Source: Symbiodinium natans (Eukaryota > Sar > Dinophyceae > Suessiales > Symbiodiniaceae). Taken from it: 62,000 nucleotides of DNA. Made by a program: the position numbers and the translations under genes. Of the stretch, positions 32,353 to 42,700 are shown piece by piece. Each line of letters opens with the position of its first letter. Position 1 is the stretch's first letter. The notes below the pieces were generated by a model. It saw only the letters and a list, made by a program, of their open reading frames with translations, was not told the origin of the DNA and made no database searches. Location: the NCBI GenBank assembly GCA_905221605.1, contig CAJNDS010001001.1:1106549-1168548 (forward strand), in the 5' to 3' direction.

Positions 32353-32430
32353 TTGCAGGTTCATGGGTTCCAATATGTAGGGTTCACAGTACCCTAAAAA
32401 AGGCTACAAGCACACACATGAACCTCCAAG
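32353..32430. mobile_element. short MITE-A copy
   Basis: GCAGGTTCATGGG and CACATGAACCTCCAAG arms about 78 bp apart, directly beside a TTTAGGG array. Confidence 0.5.
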
Positions 32431-32822
32431 TGTAGGCTTTGGGGCTTGTTTGGTTTGGTTATAGTCAGGGTTGAAGGTTTGGGGTTGAAGGTCTTAAGGA
32501 ATAAGGTGAGTGTATAGGGTGTTCGGGCTTTCGCAGGAGGCCATTTGCATTGCACTGACGAGCTAACCCTAATCCCAAGCCCTAATCCCTAAACCCTCAA
32601 CCCAAAACTAAATCCTAAACTCTAAACCCTGCACCCTAAACCCTAAACCCCAAACCCTAAACCCTAAACCCTCAACCCTAACCCCCATTCCGTTTAAGGG
32701 GCTTTCTGGGGGGGCCTCTTCTGCTGGCAGGCGCGGAATCTTCCAGCCATTTCAGGCTGCGGATTCGCAGAGAGGGATCCACTGGCCAGGCCCAATTCTT
32801 GCCCAGAAGTGCTGGATGGAAG

Positions 32823-32911
32823 ACCCTAAACCCTAAACCCTAAACCCTAAACCCTAAACCCTAAACCCTAAACCCTAAACCCTTACCCTAAACCCTAAAC
32901 CCTAAACCCTG
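32823..32911. repeat. CCCTAAA array
   Basis: About 12 units. Confidence 0.9.
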
Positions 32912-33227
32912 CATCCCGGCCCGGACTCTCTCGTGGCTTGTGTCGAATTGCGGCATGCAGAGTTAAGCAGACGGGTGGAAAGAACATCAAGGAAGGCTGG
33001 CGTCATCGCCCTGAACATAAACCCTAAACCCTAAACCCGAAACCCCAAACCTCAAACCCTAGCCCTAAACCCTAAACCCTAGCGCTAAACCCTAAACCCT
33101 AAACCCACAACCCCGAAACTCAAACCCTAGCCCTAAACCCCAAACCCAAAATCCTCAACCCCGCCTGTACCGAGGAGCTGGGGCTCCACCACGAAATCGG
33201 TTTTAGGGCTTAGGACCAGCAGCTAGG

Positions 33228-33318
33228 AATAGGGTTTAGGGTTTAGGGTTTAGGGTTTAGGGTTTAGGGTTTAGGGTTTAGGGTTTAGGGTCTAGGGTTT
33301 AGGGTTTAGGGCCAGGGT
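33228..33318. repeat. TTTAGGG array
   Basis: About 12 units, opposite orientation to the degenerate CCCTAAA field at 33015-33165. Confidence 0.85.
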
Positions 33319-34223
33319 TTAGGGTTTCGGATTGAGGGCTAGGGTTTGGGGTTAAGGGCTTTGAGGGGTGTTTACGGTTGGTGGGGATTCCACCCTACAT
33401 GTGAGTCAGAAAATCTGGGCGTGCAACTCCGATTTGTGCCCCACACCCCGTAAGCATCCATTGCTCCGGAAGCCCCTTTTATGAACCCCTCTTTAACCTC
33501 TGACTCTATGAAGATGCGCCTCTACATCCTTGAATCCTTCACAACATCTATAAACCTTGAAACCAGAAGCCCTTTCTCCTAAACCCTGAACCCTCAGCCC
33601 TAAACCCAACCGGCCTTCTCACAATGATGCCTGAGCCAGCGAGACATTACTCGTGGCTGGCCCGTCTAAAGCGCTGGCGGCGCTCGCGCGCTCTTGCTCT
33701 GGTGACTAAACCCTAAACCCTAAGCCCTAAGCCCTAAGCCCTAAGCCCTAAACCCTAAACCCTAAACCCTAAACCCTAGAGGGGCTCAGGGTTTCGGGAA
33801 TTAGGGGGGGACCAAGGGTTGAAGCCGGATTCGGCTTCACCCCAAAACTTGCCCACGTTTTGCAAGTTCGCCTTAGATCGCAGAAGACCTTCCGTATTCA
33901 AGCCTGGCAACACGAAATCCGAGAACAAAAGTAGCACTGGAGATAGCCCTAAACTCTAAACCCTAACCATTTTGTAGGGGGGGGGGGGGGGGTTACCTGA
34001 AAAATGCAATGCAAGGGTTTAGGGCTCAGGGCTTACGTGGCATGGACCTTTAGTATATTGGAGATAGAACCTAAACCCTAATCATCCCCTCCCCCGAATA
34101 TCACCCCCCACCCCCTATACCCTTGGTACGAAATACTCCCATGAAATTAACACTAGAGTTGGGGGGGAGGGTTGAACATTAGGGGGATGGGTTCCGAGCG
34201 GTCTGTCAGAGTTTGCTCCAATT

Positions 34224-34338
34224 TTCCGGTCTACTAGCTTGCCCAGCGACCCAGGATTAAGAAGGGTGCCCTTTCCTTGCGAAAAGGGGCTGACAAGGGA
34301 ACCTAGACCCTCAAAAACTGCCAGACCCTGGGCAAGCG
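34224..34338. mobile_element. MITE-E copy
   Basis: CTTGCCCAGCGACCCAGG left and CCAGACCCTGGGCAAGCG right; AGGGTGCCCTTT core. Confidence 0.5.
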
Positions 34339-34623
34339 CCCTAAGGTCAACGAGCTCCACAGCGCAAGCCAGCTTCAAAACCTGTAAAGCTTCGCCTCTT
34401 GCAAGGTGGCCGCAGCTCCTTCATTCCACCCTACCCGATGGGTTTAGGGTCTAGGGTTTAGGGTTCATGTCTCAACACTACCCCTAAACCCTACACCCTA
34501 AACCCTAAACCCAGTCGGGCACGGCCACCGGATCTGATCCAAACCTCTCCGATCTCATCGGTCATTGGCTTCGCTCGGCAATCTCGGCGGCGGCTTAGAC
34601 CTGATTTCATGGCATGTGCCTAT

Positions 34624-35095
34624 TCTTTAAGCATGTAATAGTATGTAATAGTATATAATGGTATATAAGACTTATATAAGAGTATATAATAGTATATAAT
34701 AGTATATAATGGTGTATAATGGTAGACACTAGTAGATACTAGTATATAATAGTTTGTAATAGTATATACAAATATTATAACAATACATCATATTATATCA
34801 CAGTATGTTTTGAAATATATAATCGTATATAATAGTATATAATAGTATATAATAGTATATAATAGTATACAATAGTATATAATAGTATATAGTAGTATAT
34901 AATAGTACAAAATAGTATATAATAGCATATACCAGCATATAATAGTATGTACTAATATTATAACAATAGATAATCGTATTATAACAATAGATAATGGTAT
35001 ATTAATCGTATAGAACAATATATAACCGTATATTTTAATATAGAATAATCTAATAATATCCAATAGCATTCTCATAATATACAATCGTATGTATG
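34624..35095. repeat. TATATAATAG tandem repeat
   Basis: About 470 bp of a 10 bp AT-rich unit with many variants, the most AT-rich stretch in the window. A Tyr/Ile-rich frame through it is not a gene. Confidence 0.85.
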
Positions 35096-35366
35096 TACAT
35101 TGGGAGAGAGAAGGGGCGAGTTTTTGAAGGGAATGGTTTAACGTCCTGGATGAAGACCGGCACTTATCCCGACTTCCCGAACCCCGAAACTTGAAAAGAC
35201 TCTCGCTTCCATCTCCCCTTCCTCTCCTTGATTGCCTCCAGCCAACCCGCACCCCCCCCCCCCCCCCCCCCCTCCGCTGGCTAGGGGTTTAAGCGATTTG
35301 GTCGGGGGCTTTAGGTTAGGGTTTAGGTTTAGGGTTCAACAGATAAACCTGCAGGTCTCCCCTGGC

Positions 35367-38300
35367 CTCGCCGGCTGCTGGGCAGGTCTGGCTGTCCAGC
35401 ACCACGCGGACGGTGAAAGGCTTCACGAGATTGATGATAAGGTGGTCCTCTTGGGGTACAGGGCTCAGGGCCCCGAAACCCTAAACCCGATATTAGTGCA
35501 CCCGTCGCTAATGTTTCACTTTCGCCGTGGAAGGGGCCCTGGCCCCTCATCGGCCACGGACACACTCATAAGAGGCCTAGGCGTTCCTCTGGCTGGTTCT
35601 TGCTAGGGCATGAGTTGGACTGTGTCCCCTATATAGACCCAATAATGGATTATGTGGGGTACCTAATTCCCCCATTCCCTACGAAGAACCAGGCATTCCT
35701 TCCTCATGCCAAGGCTTATAGGGTTTCGGATTTAGGGTCAAGGGGCCCCAAAAACCGTGAACCCTTGAACACGATTTACGGACCCGAAACCCCAAGGCCC
35801 AAAAACCCGAAACCCTTAAGGCTCAGGGTTTCTGGGCTTCGGGACGATGGTCAGGACTCAGAGCTACCCTTACACCGCTGTAAAACCCTCAACCCAGCAA
35901 CCCAAAACAAATCCTAAATAAATCCTAAACCTCGGTAGGCCATGCAGGCAAGCATACCTAGAGTCTCGGTCATAAAGCTGCTAAACCCTAGACCCTCAAC
36001 GCGGGTTTAATGTACCCCATTAAACCCTGCCCCAAGTCAGAAGACTGGCGCCTGATCCGGGCAGTACTCCACTGAGTACTCGTAGTTCGTCAAGCCGCCT
36101 GCCCCGGATGTTTTGTTGTTTCTTTATGTATTATTATTATTACTATTATTATTATTATTATGCTCTATTTTCTTTATCATTATCTCTTAGTTTTTTTTTT
36201 TTTGGGGGGGGGGGTGGCACAGTTCTTGAATTTCCGGTTCAGGGGGTGGGGGCTCACCTCTTACACACATGGACTCCGTTTGTTCGGGGTTCAAGCCTTG
36301 AACCCTAAATTTAGGGTTTCGAGCTTAGAAGTTCAAGGTTTAGAGTTTAGGGCTTGGGCTTCTTAGTTGCTGAGTTCGCAAGCCCCAAACAAAGTGCACA
36401 CTTTCAGTTCTATAGGGGATTATGGTATCCCAACAAGTGTAAAGTGTACTCCCTCAGCTACTAAGGCTTAGGGACAAACTTTTAGCTGCCTTGGTAAGAA
36501 ACCCAATAAACCCCAAAAAGGTAAGGATCTAAAGTTACAGTAAAGTACCACAAAGAATGAAGCCAAGGGGCATCCATGGTCGTTCTCGATGCTGATCACG
36601 TTGTTGTCGTTCTGAAACCTTGTGGGCGGATGACACGCGTTCGAGTCTGGGATTGACATAGGGCTTAAGCCCTAAACCCCAAACCCTAGACCCATTTAGG
36701 GTTTAGGGTTTAGGACCCTTATACCCTTGAGAGGATTGGACAGCTCAGGTTCTGGTAGCTTCTTTGCCGCCAAAGGTTGGCGCACACTGGTTGGGGCTGC
36801 TAGTCGCGACCCCCCTGACGTGCAGGTGTTTAGCTACTGTTTGTATAAGCCTCTTGTGGAACAGTGAGGGTTCAACCCTAAACCCTAAACCTAAACCCTA
36901 AACCCAAAGCCTAAACCCTAAGTCCTAAACGCTAAACCCTAAACTCTAAACCCTAAACCCTCTTACAAGGCTTCAGGCGCCTGTCGGGTCAGCCGAGCAG
37001 CTGGGCGCCCTCGCACTCCGCCGCCTGGGGTCCCACGGCCTGAACTCCCAGCACGGGGGTTAGGGTTTAGGGTTTAGGGATTCGGGTTTAGGGTTTAGGG
37101 TTCAGGGGTTTCACGGCTTAGGGTTTCAGGGTTTGTAGGGTTTTAAATGCTTAGGGTTTTAGAGTCTTTTGTGGCCAATAATAGGGTTTTAGGATTTAAG
37201 GGCTTAGGTTGTGCTCATGAAGCTTGAAGTCTTTGTGCAAATTCGGGAGCACTCGCAGCTTGAGGTGCTGCAGGGGGCCGGACGTAGGGGGTGTAGGGCT
37301 GCTGTTTCTGTAGGCCTTGGGGTTTCAGGGTTTTGGAAACCCTGAACCATAAACCCTAAACTGGTCGACTGATTCTAGTCATGAAGGCTTTCGCCACCCG
37401 CACTGCACACGCCATCAGGCGCCCGCTCCAGAGGGTCGAGTCGAGGTTACCGGGACTGGACGCGTTCCGTTGAACGTGTCACGAAGAAATTCGGACCCGC
37501 GGTCCCCTTCTAGCGAAGGTCTGCGTCATTTACAGGCGCAGGGTTTAGGGTTTAGGGTTTTAGGGTTTAGGGCTCAGGACGCCACGGCTTAGGGCAGTAA
37601 GGGCTTTAAACAACCAATTTCCAGGGACTAGAGGAGGACCCTCATGAGGGACCTCGTTTTTTCTAGGGTTTATTCGGGGCGACTTAGGTAGAAAGGGACT
37701 ATATAATGTATATGTATATATATATATATTGGGTTATATAGGGAATAAAGATTAAGGGTCCCTTCGAGGTGTCCCTCGATACACCTCTTAAACAAAACTG
37801 ACAGCAGAAATCCTCGACATATTGTTTCCTAACCCTGGGCCCTACTGATGCTCGGTATGGAGTTAGGGACGTGGTTGGCCTACATGAGGGCACTTAGACC
37901 TAGTGCTTTAGGTACCCTAAGACCCTTTTTAAGCACGGACTGAGGCGGCTGCCGGCAACACCCGAAAGCAGGGCCGTCTTGCCACCCTAAACCCTAAACC
38001 CTAAACCCTAAACCCTAAACCCAAAGCCAGGTTGCAGCCGTAGTTCCCTACTTATAAGTACTCATGAACCTCCAACTAGTCGCCCGGAAGAACCGTCCCC
38101 AAAGATTTCGAGGCCTTCATGTCCACCACGCCAACCTCAATTCACCAGGTTTAGGGTTTAGGGTTTAGGGTTTAGGGTTTAGGGTTTAGGAGTCCTCGAC
38201 CGCTCGGTCCCTCCAAGAAGCCGTTTGTTTCGGGAGCTAAGGGTTTCTTAGGGTTTAGGGTTTGGGGCTGAGGGTCGTTTAGGGTTTAGGGTCTAAGGCT

Positions 38301-38445
38301 TATATAGGTTTAGGGCCTGGGTGGTTGAGACTTTAGGGGATCTTGGGGCCGAGGAATGCTTCGATAGCAGATAAGCAGCATCGCCGTCGTGGCTGACCAC
38401 GTGAATCGAGAAGGTCTCTGAGAGGATGGAGCCCCCGTAGCAGAC
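35367..38445 (-). CDS. secreted cysteine-bearing protein, tandem copy 1 (5' end not fully resolved)
   Basis: Exons: 38377-38445 (VCYGGSILSETFSIHVVS then HDGDA), 38115-38135 (VGVVDMK), 37002-37039 (AVGPQAAECEGA), 36575-36618 (FQNDNNVISIENDH), 36052-36098 (GLTNYEYSVEYCPDQ), 35367-35447 (DHLIINLVKPFTVRVV, LDSQTCPAAGE). The HDG...VDMK intron sits five codons later than in copies 2-4, and the 36619-37001 intron, shared with copy 4, is absent from copies 2 and 3. A plausible start is ATG at 39048 (MASRSAILPF), matching the MA(A/S)R starts of its paralogues, but the two exons between were not found; inverted-repeat elements occupy that stretch. Confidence 0.7.
35593..35692. mobile_element. MITE-B copy
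   Basis: TGGTTCTTGCTAGGGCAT left and TTCCCTACGAAGAACCA right. Confidence 0.6.
36120..36161. repeat. ATT microsatellite
   Basis: (ATT)n about 40 bp. Confidence 0.8.
36470..36556. repeat. dispersed repeat H, copy 3
   Basis: Lies 20 bp from exon 36575-36618 of copy 1, within its downstream intron. Confidence 0.6.
38028..38078. mobile_element. MITE-A right half abutting a telomeric array
   Basis: Only the CTACTTATAAGTACTCATGA... right arm remains; the left side is replaced by CCCTAAA repeats. Confidence 0.5.
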
Positions 38446-38450
38446 CTGTT

Positions 38451-38510
38451 TAGGGTTTAGGGTTTAGGGTTTAGGGTTTAGGGTTTAGGGTTTAGGGTTT
38501 AGGGTTCAGG
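38451..38510. repeat. TTTAGGG array touching an exon
   Basis: About 8 units beginning within 6 bp of exon 38377-38445, i.e. the intron 3' end is telomeric repeat. Confidence 0.85.
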
Positions 38511-38820
38511 ACTTCGGGCTCCGGGCGTACAAAATCTCAAGAAATCTCATAGGGTCCTTACGGGAGGGGGTTCAAGGGGGTACAAAAACCCAAGGTTCCA
38601 GCAATAACTTCTCTCTGAGGCTCCCTAAGAGTTACTACTCTACCCATGAACCCCCCTCCCACTAACCCTAAACCCTAAACCCTAAACCCAAAACCCTAAA
38701 CCCAAAACCCAACTCTGAAAACCCGTTGGGCGACTTTGTTTGTTGACCTTCGGCTCCGCGAGCCATCTACGACCCCTGGCTGCACTGGAGCAAGCCCGAA
38801 CAGCCCCTGCAAGGGATCGT

Positions 38821-38946
38821 CTACAGGGTGGGGCCCCCTAGTTATAAGTAGAGTTATAAGGGCCCTAAATTGGGTTATAAGGACCCTAAGTTAGGTTATA
38901 AGTCTCTTAACTACAGTTAGTATAGTAAGGGGGCCCCACCCTGTAG
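38821..38946. mobile_element. MITE-J, perfect 19 bp inverted ends
   Basis: CTACAGGGTGGGGCCCCCT and its exact reverse complement, 126 bp; core of repeated GTTATAAG. Confidence 0.8.
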
Positions 38947-39022
38947 GTTGCCCAGCAACCTAGTATTTCAAAGGGTGCTTTTTTTTAACCGGGCTTATGA
39001 GGGAACCCAAACACCCCCAAAG
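38940..39022. mobile_element. MITE-E copy next to MITE-J
   Basis: GTTGCCCAGCAACCTAG and AAAGGGTGC core, ending ACACCCCCAAAGGG. Confidence 0.45.
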
Positions 39023-39369
39023 GGAAGAATGGCACTGCGACTGGCCATCCTAGTCATGAATGCACCACGAAGCAGCTGAAGAGCAGACAATTACCCCTTT
39101 GTTTCACCGAACGTTGCTGAAAGCCAACCCTAGACCAACCCTAAACCCTAAACCCTAAACCCTAAAACCCTAAAACCCTAAACCCTAAACCCTAAACCCT
39201 AAACCCTATAATCCTGAAAATAACACGTGAGAAGCATACCAAACACTCGCCAAGGGTACGGGGCCCGCGGGCAGGGCGCCGGTGCCGGTGCAGGCAGGGC
39301 CCTCGACGATACCTCCAAACAGCCCAACCTCCTCCCCCCCCCCCCCCCCCCCCCCCAAATACAGACGCC

Positions 39370-39474
39370 GGGATGTTCCTCTTATACTAACAGTCCTACA
39401 GTCCTTAATAGGGATGGGAATAGGGGTACTCCAATCCCGGCCCTAGACTGGTTGTATAAAAGGGGGAAAATCCC
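39370..39474. mobile_element. MITE-C copy
   Basis: GGGATGTTCCTCTTATACTA left, TTGTATAAAAGGGGGAAAAT right. Confidence 0.6.
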
Positions 39475-39754
39475 CAGTTGAAGGTGTAGTTTCTGATGCA
39501 AGAGTTGAACAAGCTTTTCTAAGAGGGGTTGGAGAGGTCTCTGACGTCTCTGAAGCTTCCGCATGCTCTGTACTGCCGCGAACCGAGACGGAGCAAAGCC
39601 GCCTTATACCCTTATAACCCCAAAACCCTAAACCCTAAAACCCAAGAAGAACCCGAAAAGCCCTAAAAAACCGAGGAACCCCCCCCCCCCCTCCAACAAA
39701 AAATCGATAAGGCACAGGAGCCGTGTGGTGCGCCGCCACGCTTGTTTTCGCGCT

Positions 39755-42700
39755 CTAAGCAGCATGAGCTTTGGATCCTGAACTCCGCCAAACCTCGCGG
39801 AGCACGTTCAGATGCGCCAGCAAGAAGATGCAGCTCGCCAGCCAGACGATTGGTCGCACAGGCAGCCGCCTGAACTCCAAGAGGTACGCCCAAAGCAGCC
39901 AGTGAATCTCGGCCGCCATCCATCCCTGCAAGGAGGGGCCCGAAGATGAGCCGCGGCCCGTAGGCACGGTTCTTTGCATCTCAGGCTAGGGGGGGGGGGG
40001 GGGGTTGTGATCTATTCCGTGGCCTTCTTCTCGAGTTCAGGGTCTCTATAGGTTCCCTGCAACCCTGTATACTGAAAATATTGGGGTCTTGATACACCTA
40101 GAATCTAAATGTATCCCAAACCTGGCCCTCAACACGAAATCCTCGGTTTTCAGCTGGGCGCCAGCATGCTGCGCAGGAGGGGGGTCGGGCCGCGAAGGCG
40201 CGGTAAAGCCGCCGGCACGAGGCAAAGCCACCACACGAAGTACTGGGCTGTCAGTACCTCCCAAAAAAAGATGAGGGGCTACTTGACGGTTCACGGGTGC
40301 TTATAAGTAGGGTTGACAAGCAACTTAATAAGGGTAATAACCATAGCTACCCTTACTTGCAGCCCTACTTATATGTACATAAACCCTAAACCATCCTACA
40401 CCCTACCCATGACTATACTCCCCCTAGAACCTTAATGAAAAATAGTATTTTCAAAGTATCCTCTTGGGTTTTATATAGACAATAATAATAACAATAATAA
40501 TAATAAAACAACTCCCAACGGGGGTGTAGATGAAGCTCCAAGAAGTTGCATGGAATCGAACTTTTCAGGGTGCTTCAATTACGATTCTATCCGGGATGCC
40601 AGAACCTGCAAGCAAGCGAAAAACCCTAATAACCTTCTGGGTATAATTCAGGGTATGCCTAAACCCCACCCCTCCCCCCCCCAAAAAAAAAAAAAAAAAT
40701 AAAATAAACCCCAAACCCTAAACCCTAACCAAGTGTCTTTCAGGGCCTTGTTGGTGGCCACAAATGCCAGCGACTGCAACAGCATGGCGACGGGAAGCCC
40801 GCGTGTGGTGCAGCCCAGGCATGCGCAAAGCAGAATCCTTGCTTGGAGGTTTGCGGTTCATGGGTTTAGGCTGTAGGGTTGAGGGTTTAGGGCTGCTTGG
40901 ACCATTGGAGGTTCATTTGGGTACTTATAAGTAGGGTAAGAAGCAGGGTAACTATGGCTCTAACCTTACTTAGGGTAGTGTGAACCCTACTTATAGCTAC
41001 CCATAAGCAGGGCTGTAACCATACATACTGTACTTATAGCGCTAAACCCTAAACCCTAAACCCCTAAACCCCTAAACCCCTAAACCCCTAAACCCCTAAA
41101 CCCCTAAACCCCTGAGACTCTCGGGCCTCCACCCTACCTCCACCCGTTCCATAGCTCCAAGGAGGCCTCAAACTGTGCCCGTGTGCCGAACCAGACAGCA
41201 CCGCTCCACTACTAGGATGCCCAGTAGTACCCTTATTCCCTTTTTGGTAGGTTTGGGTTCCTTTATAAACCCCTTTAAGCAAAAAAGGGCACCCTTTTTC
41301 ATCCTAGGTTACTGGGCAACCTAGACTATACCAACATAAGCCAAGATGTCCAGGGCCATTGAAGGGTTTGGGGTTTTTAGGGTTGGGTTCATGGCGCATG
41401 TGGGGAGATCCTTACATGGACTGAGGCGGGCTCAAGTTTTTGGACTTCGTACTTCGTGGTCAGCAGAATCGAACGCGGAATCCTCGGCCCTACAACCGAA
41501 GCTCCAGAACTGGGAACTACACCACTTGGGGCCGAGGGAAGCCCGAGCAACCCGAACCCAAACCCTCTAGATGACTCTTCACTCTTTTCAGGCTGGCGTC
41601 TGTGGAACGGCTGCAAAGCGCGCGACGTCAGGGATCATCCCGTCCCAGGCGCCTAGAAGAAGGCTTAGAAGACGTTGTATACAAAGTTGATTCTAAATCA
41701 GGTTGTGTCTGGGATTGCCCAACTTCCTGTACTCAACACCTACGGGTACGTTCTTTGAGTGTTTGCGCCCCGCAACCCTAGACAACCGGACTGGCCATAA
41801 ATCAAACCCCAACAAGCACAGAAACGGTGGGCTTTTGGCTTTGAGGACCCATCCTTGCTGCTTCTAGGGTTCGGGTGTAGGGGTTAGGGGGTAGGCGTTC
41901 GAGTTTAGGGTTTTTGTTTTTTCCCCGTGCGGGTTTAGGGTTTTTTTCGCTCCCGCATAGCTTTAGGGAGGGCTTAGGGTTTCGGGTTTCGGTTTAGGGT
42001 TTGGGCATCTGAGCAGTGAGAGCTGTGGCCACGGGCTTCCTTGGGTCAAGGCACCTTCCAAGTACAGCGCCACAGGGTAGAAGTACACGGAGAAGTTGTG
42101 CTGTGGATCTCTCCGTTTGCCTGTGCTTTTCTGTCTAAGGGCTGTACCTTGGACCCTTAAGGTTGTACCCATGGGGGGGACCCTGTTTAAAGATATTAAA
42201 GGGAAGATAATCAGGGCCATACTTGGAGTACATGAAAGGAAGCTTTAGGGGTACAACCCTAGAGGCAAGAGTCTTAATCAATCCCTTGATTCTGGCATCG
42301 TTAGGAGACAGCTCCCCCTAAACTCTTGAAGCCTGGGCCCGCAAAGCTCGGACTCTTCTGGCAGTTTCCTAAAGACCCCAAGCCCTCAACCCTCAACCCT
42401 AAAGGCTCAGTGGAAGAGTTCAGTGGGCGATAGTGGGCGTTCAGAGGTTTCGTGCAGTAGTGGGGATTTCGTGCTTAAACCCTTAAACCCTAAACCGCAA
42501 GTCCCGGTAGGCTAGCGGCTTTTCTAAGCCATCTACGCTGCGGCAGCCCTCCGAAACGCACGCCGAAACCAGAATGTAGACCCCTCAATGCCCGTCAGCT
42601 GGACCTTGCAGGGTATTACCTCCAACTGTGGATGTAAGCAATCACAAGAGAAGTGGGAGTCTCAGGAGGGTTTTCAGGGCAACCGCTTGGAGGTTCATGG

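Larger units (their letters stand above)
31197..35366. other. region between copies 2 and 1: repeats, unresolved 3' exon of copy 1
   Basis: Copy 1 must end here. Open minus-strand stretches at 33640-33710 and 32735-32830 were not assigned. The rest is telomeric arrays, MITE-A and MITE-E copies and the AT-rich tandem repeat at 34624-35095. Confidence 0.35.
38446..39754. other. spacer between PIG-M and copy 1, rich in inverted-repeat elements
   Basis: Contains MITE-J (38821-38946), a MITE-E copy (about 38940-39022), telomeric arrays, a C-tract (39335-39357) and MITE-C (39370-39474). The only coding hint is the candidate start exon of copy 1 at 39048. Confidence 0.45.

Noticed and set aside
32536-32570. 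Sequence resembling the ELQC exon of the secreted family
   Set aside because: The match needs a frame-breaking gap and the motif residues are not kept; probably chance or a decayed fragment.
34788-35252. 154-codon Tyr/Ile/Leu-rich ORF
   Set aside because: Translation of the TATATAATAG tandem repeat.
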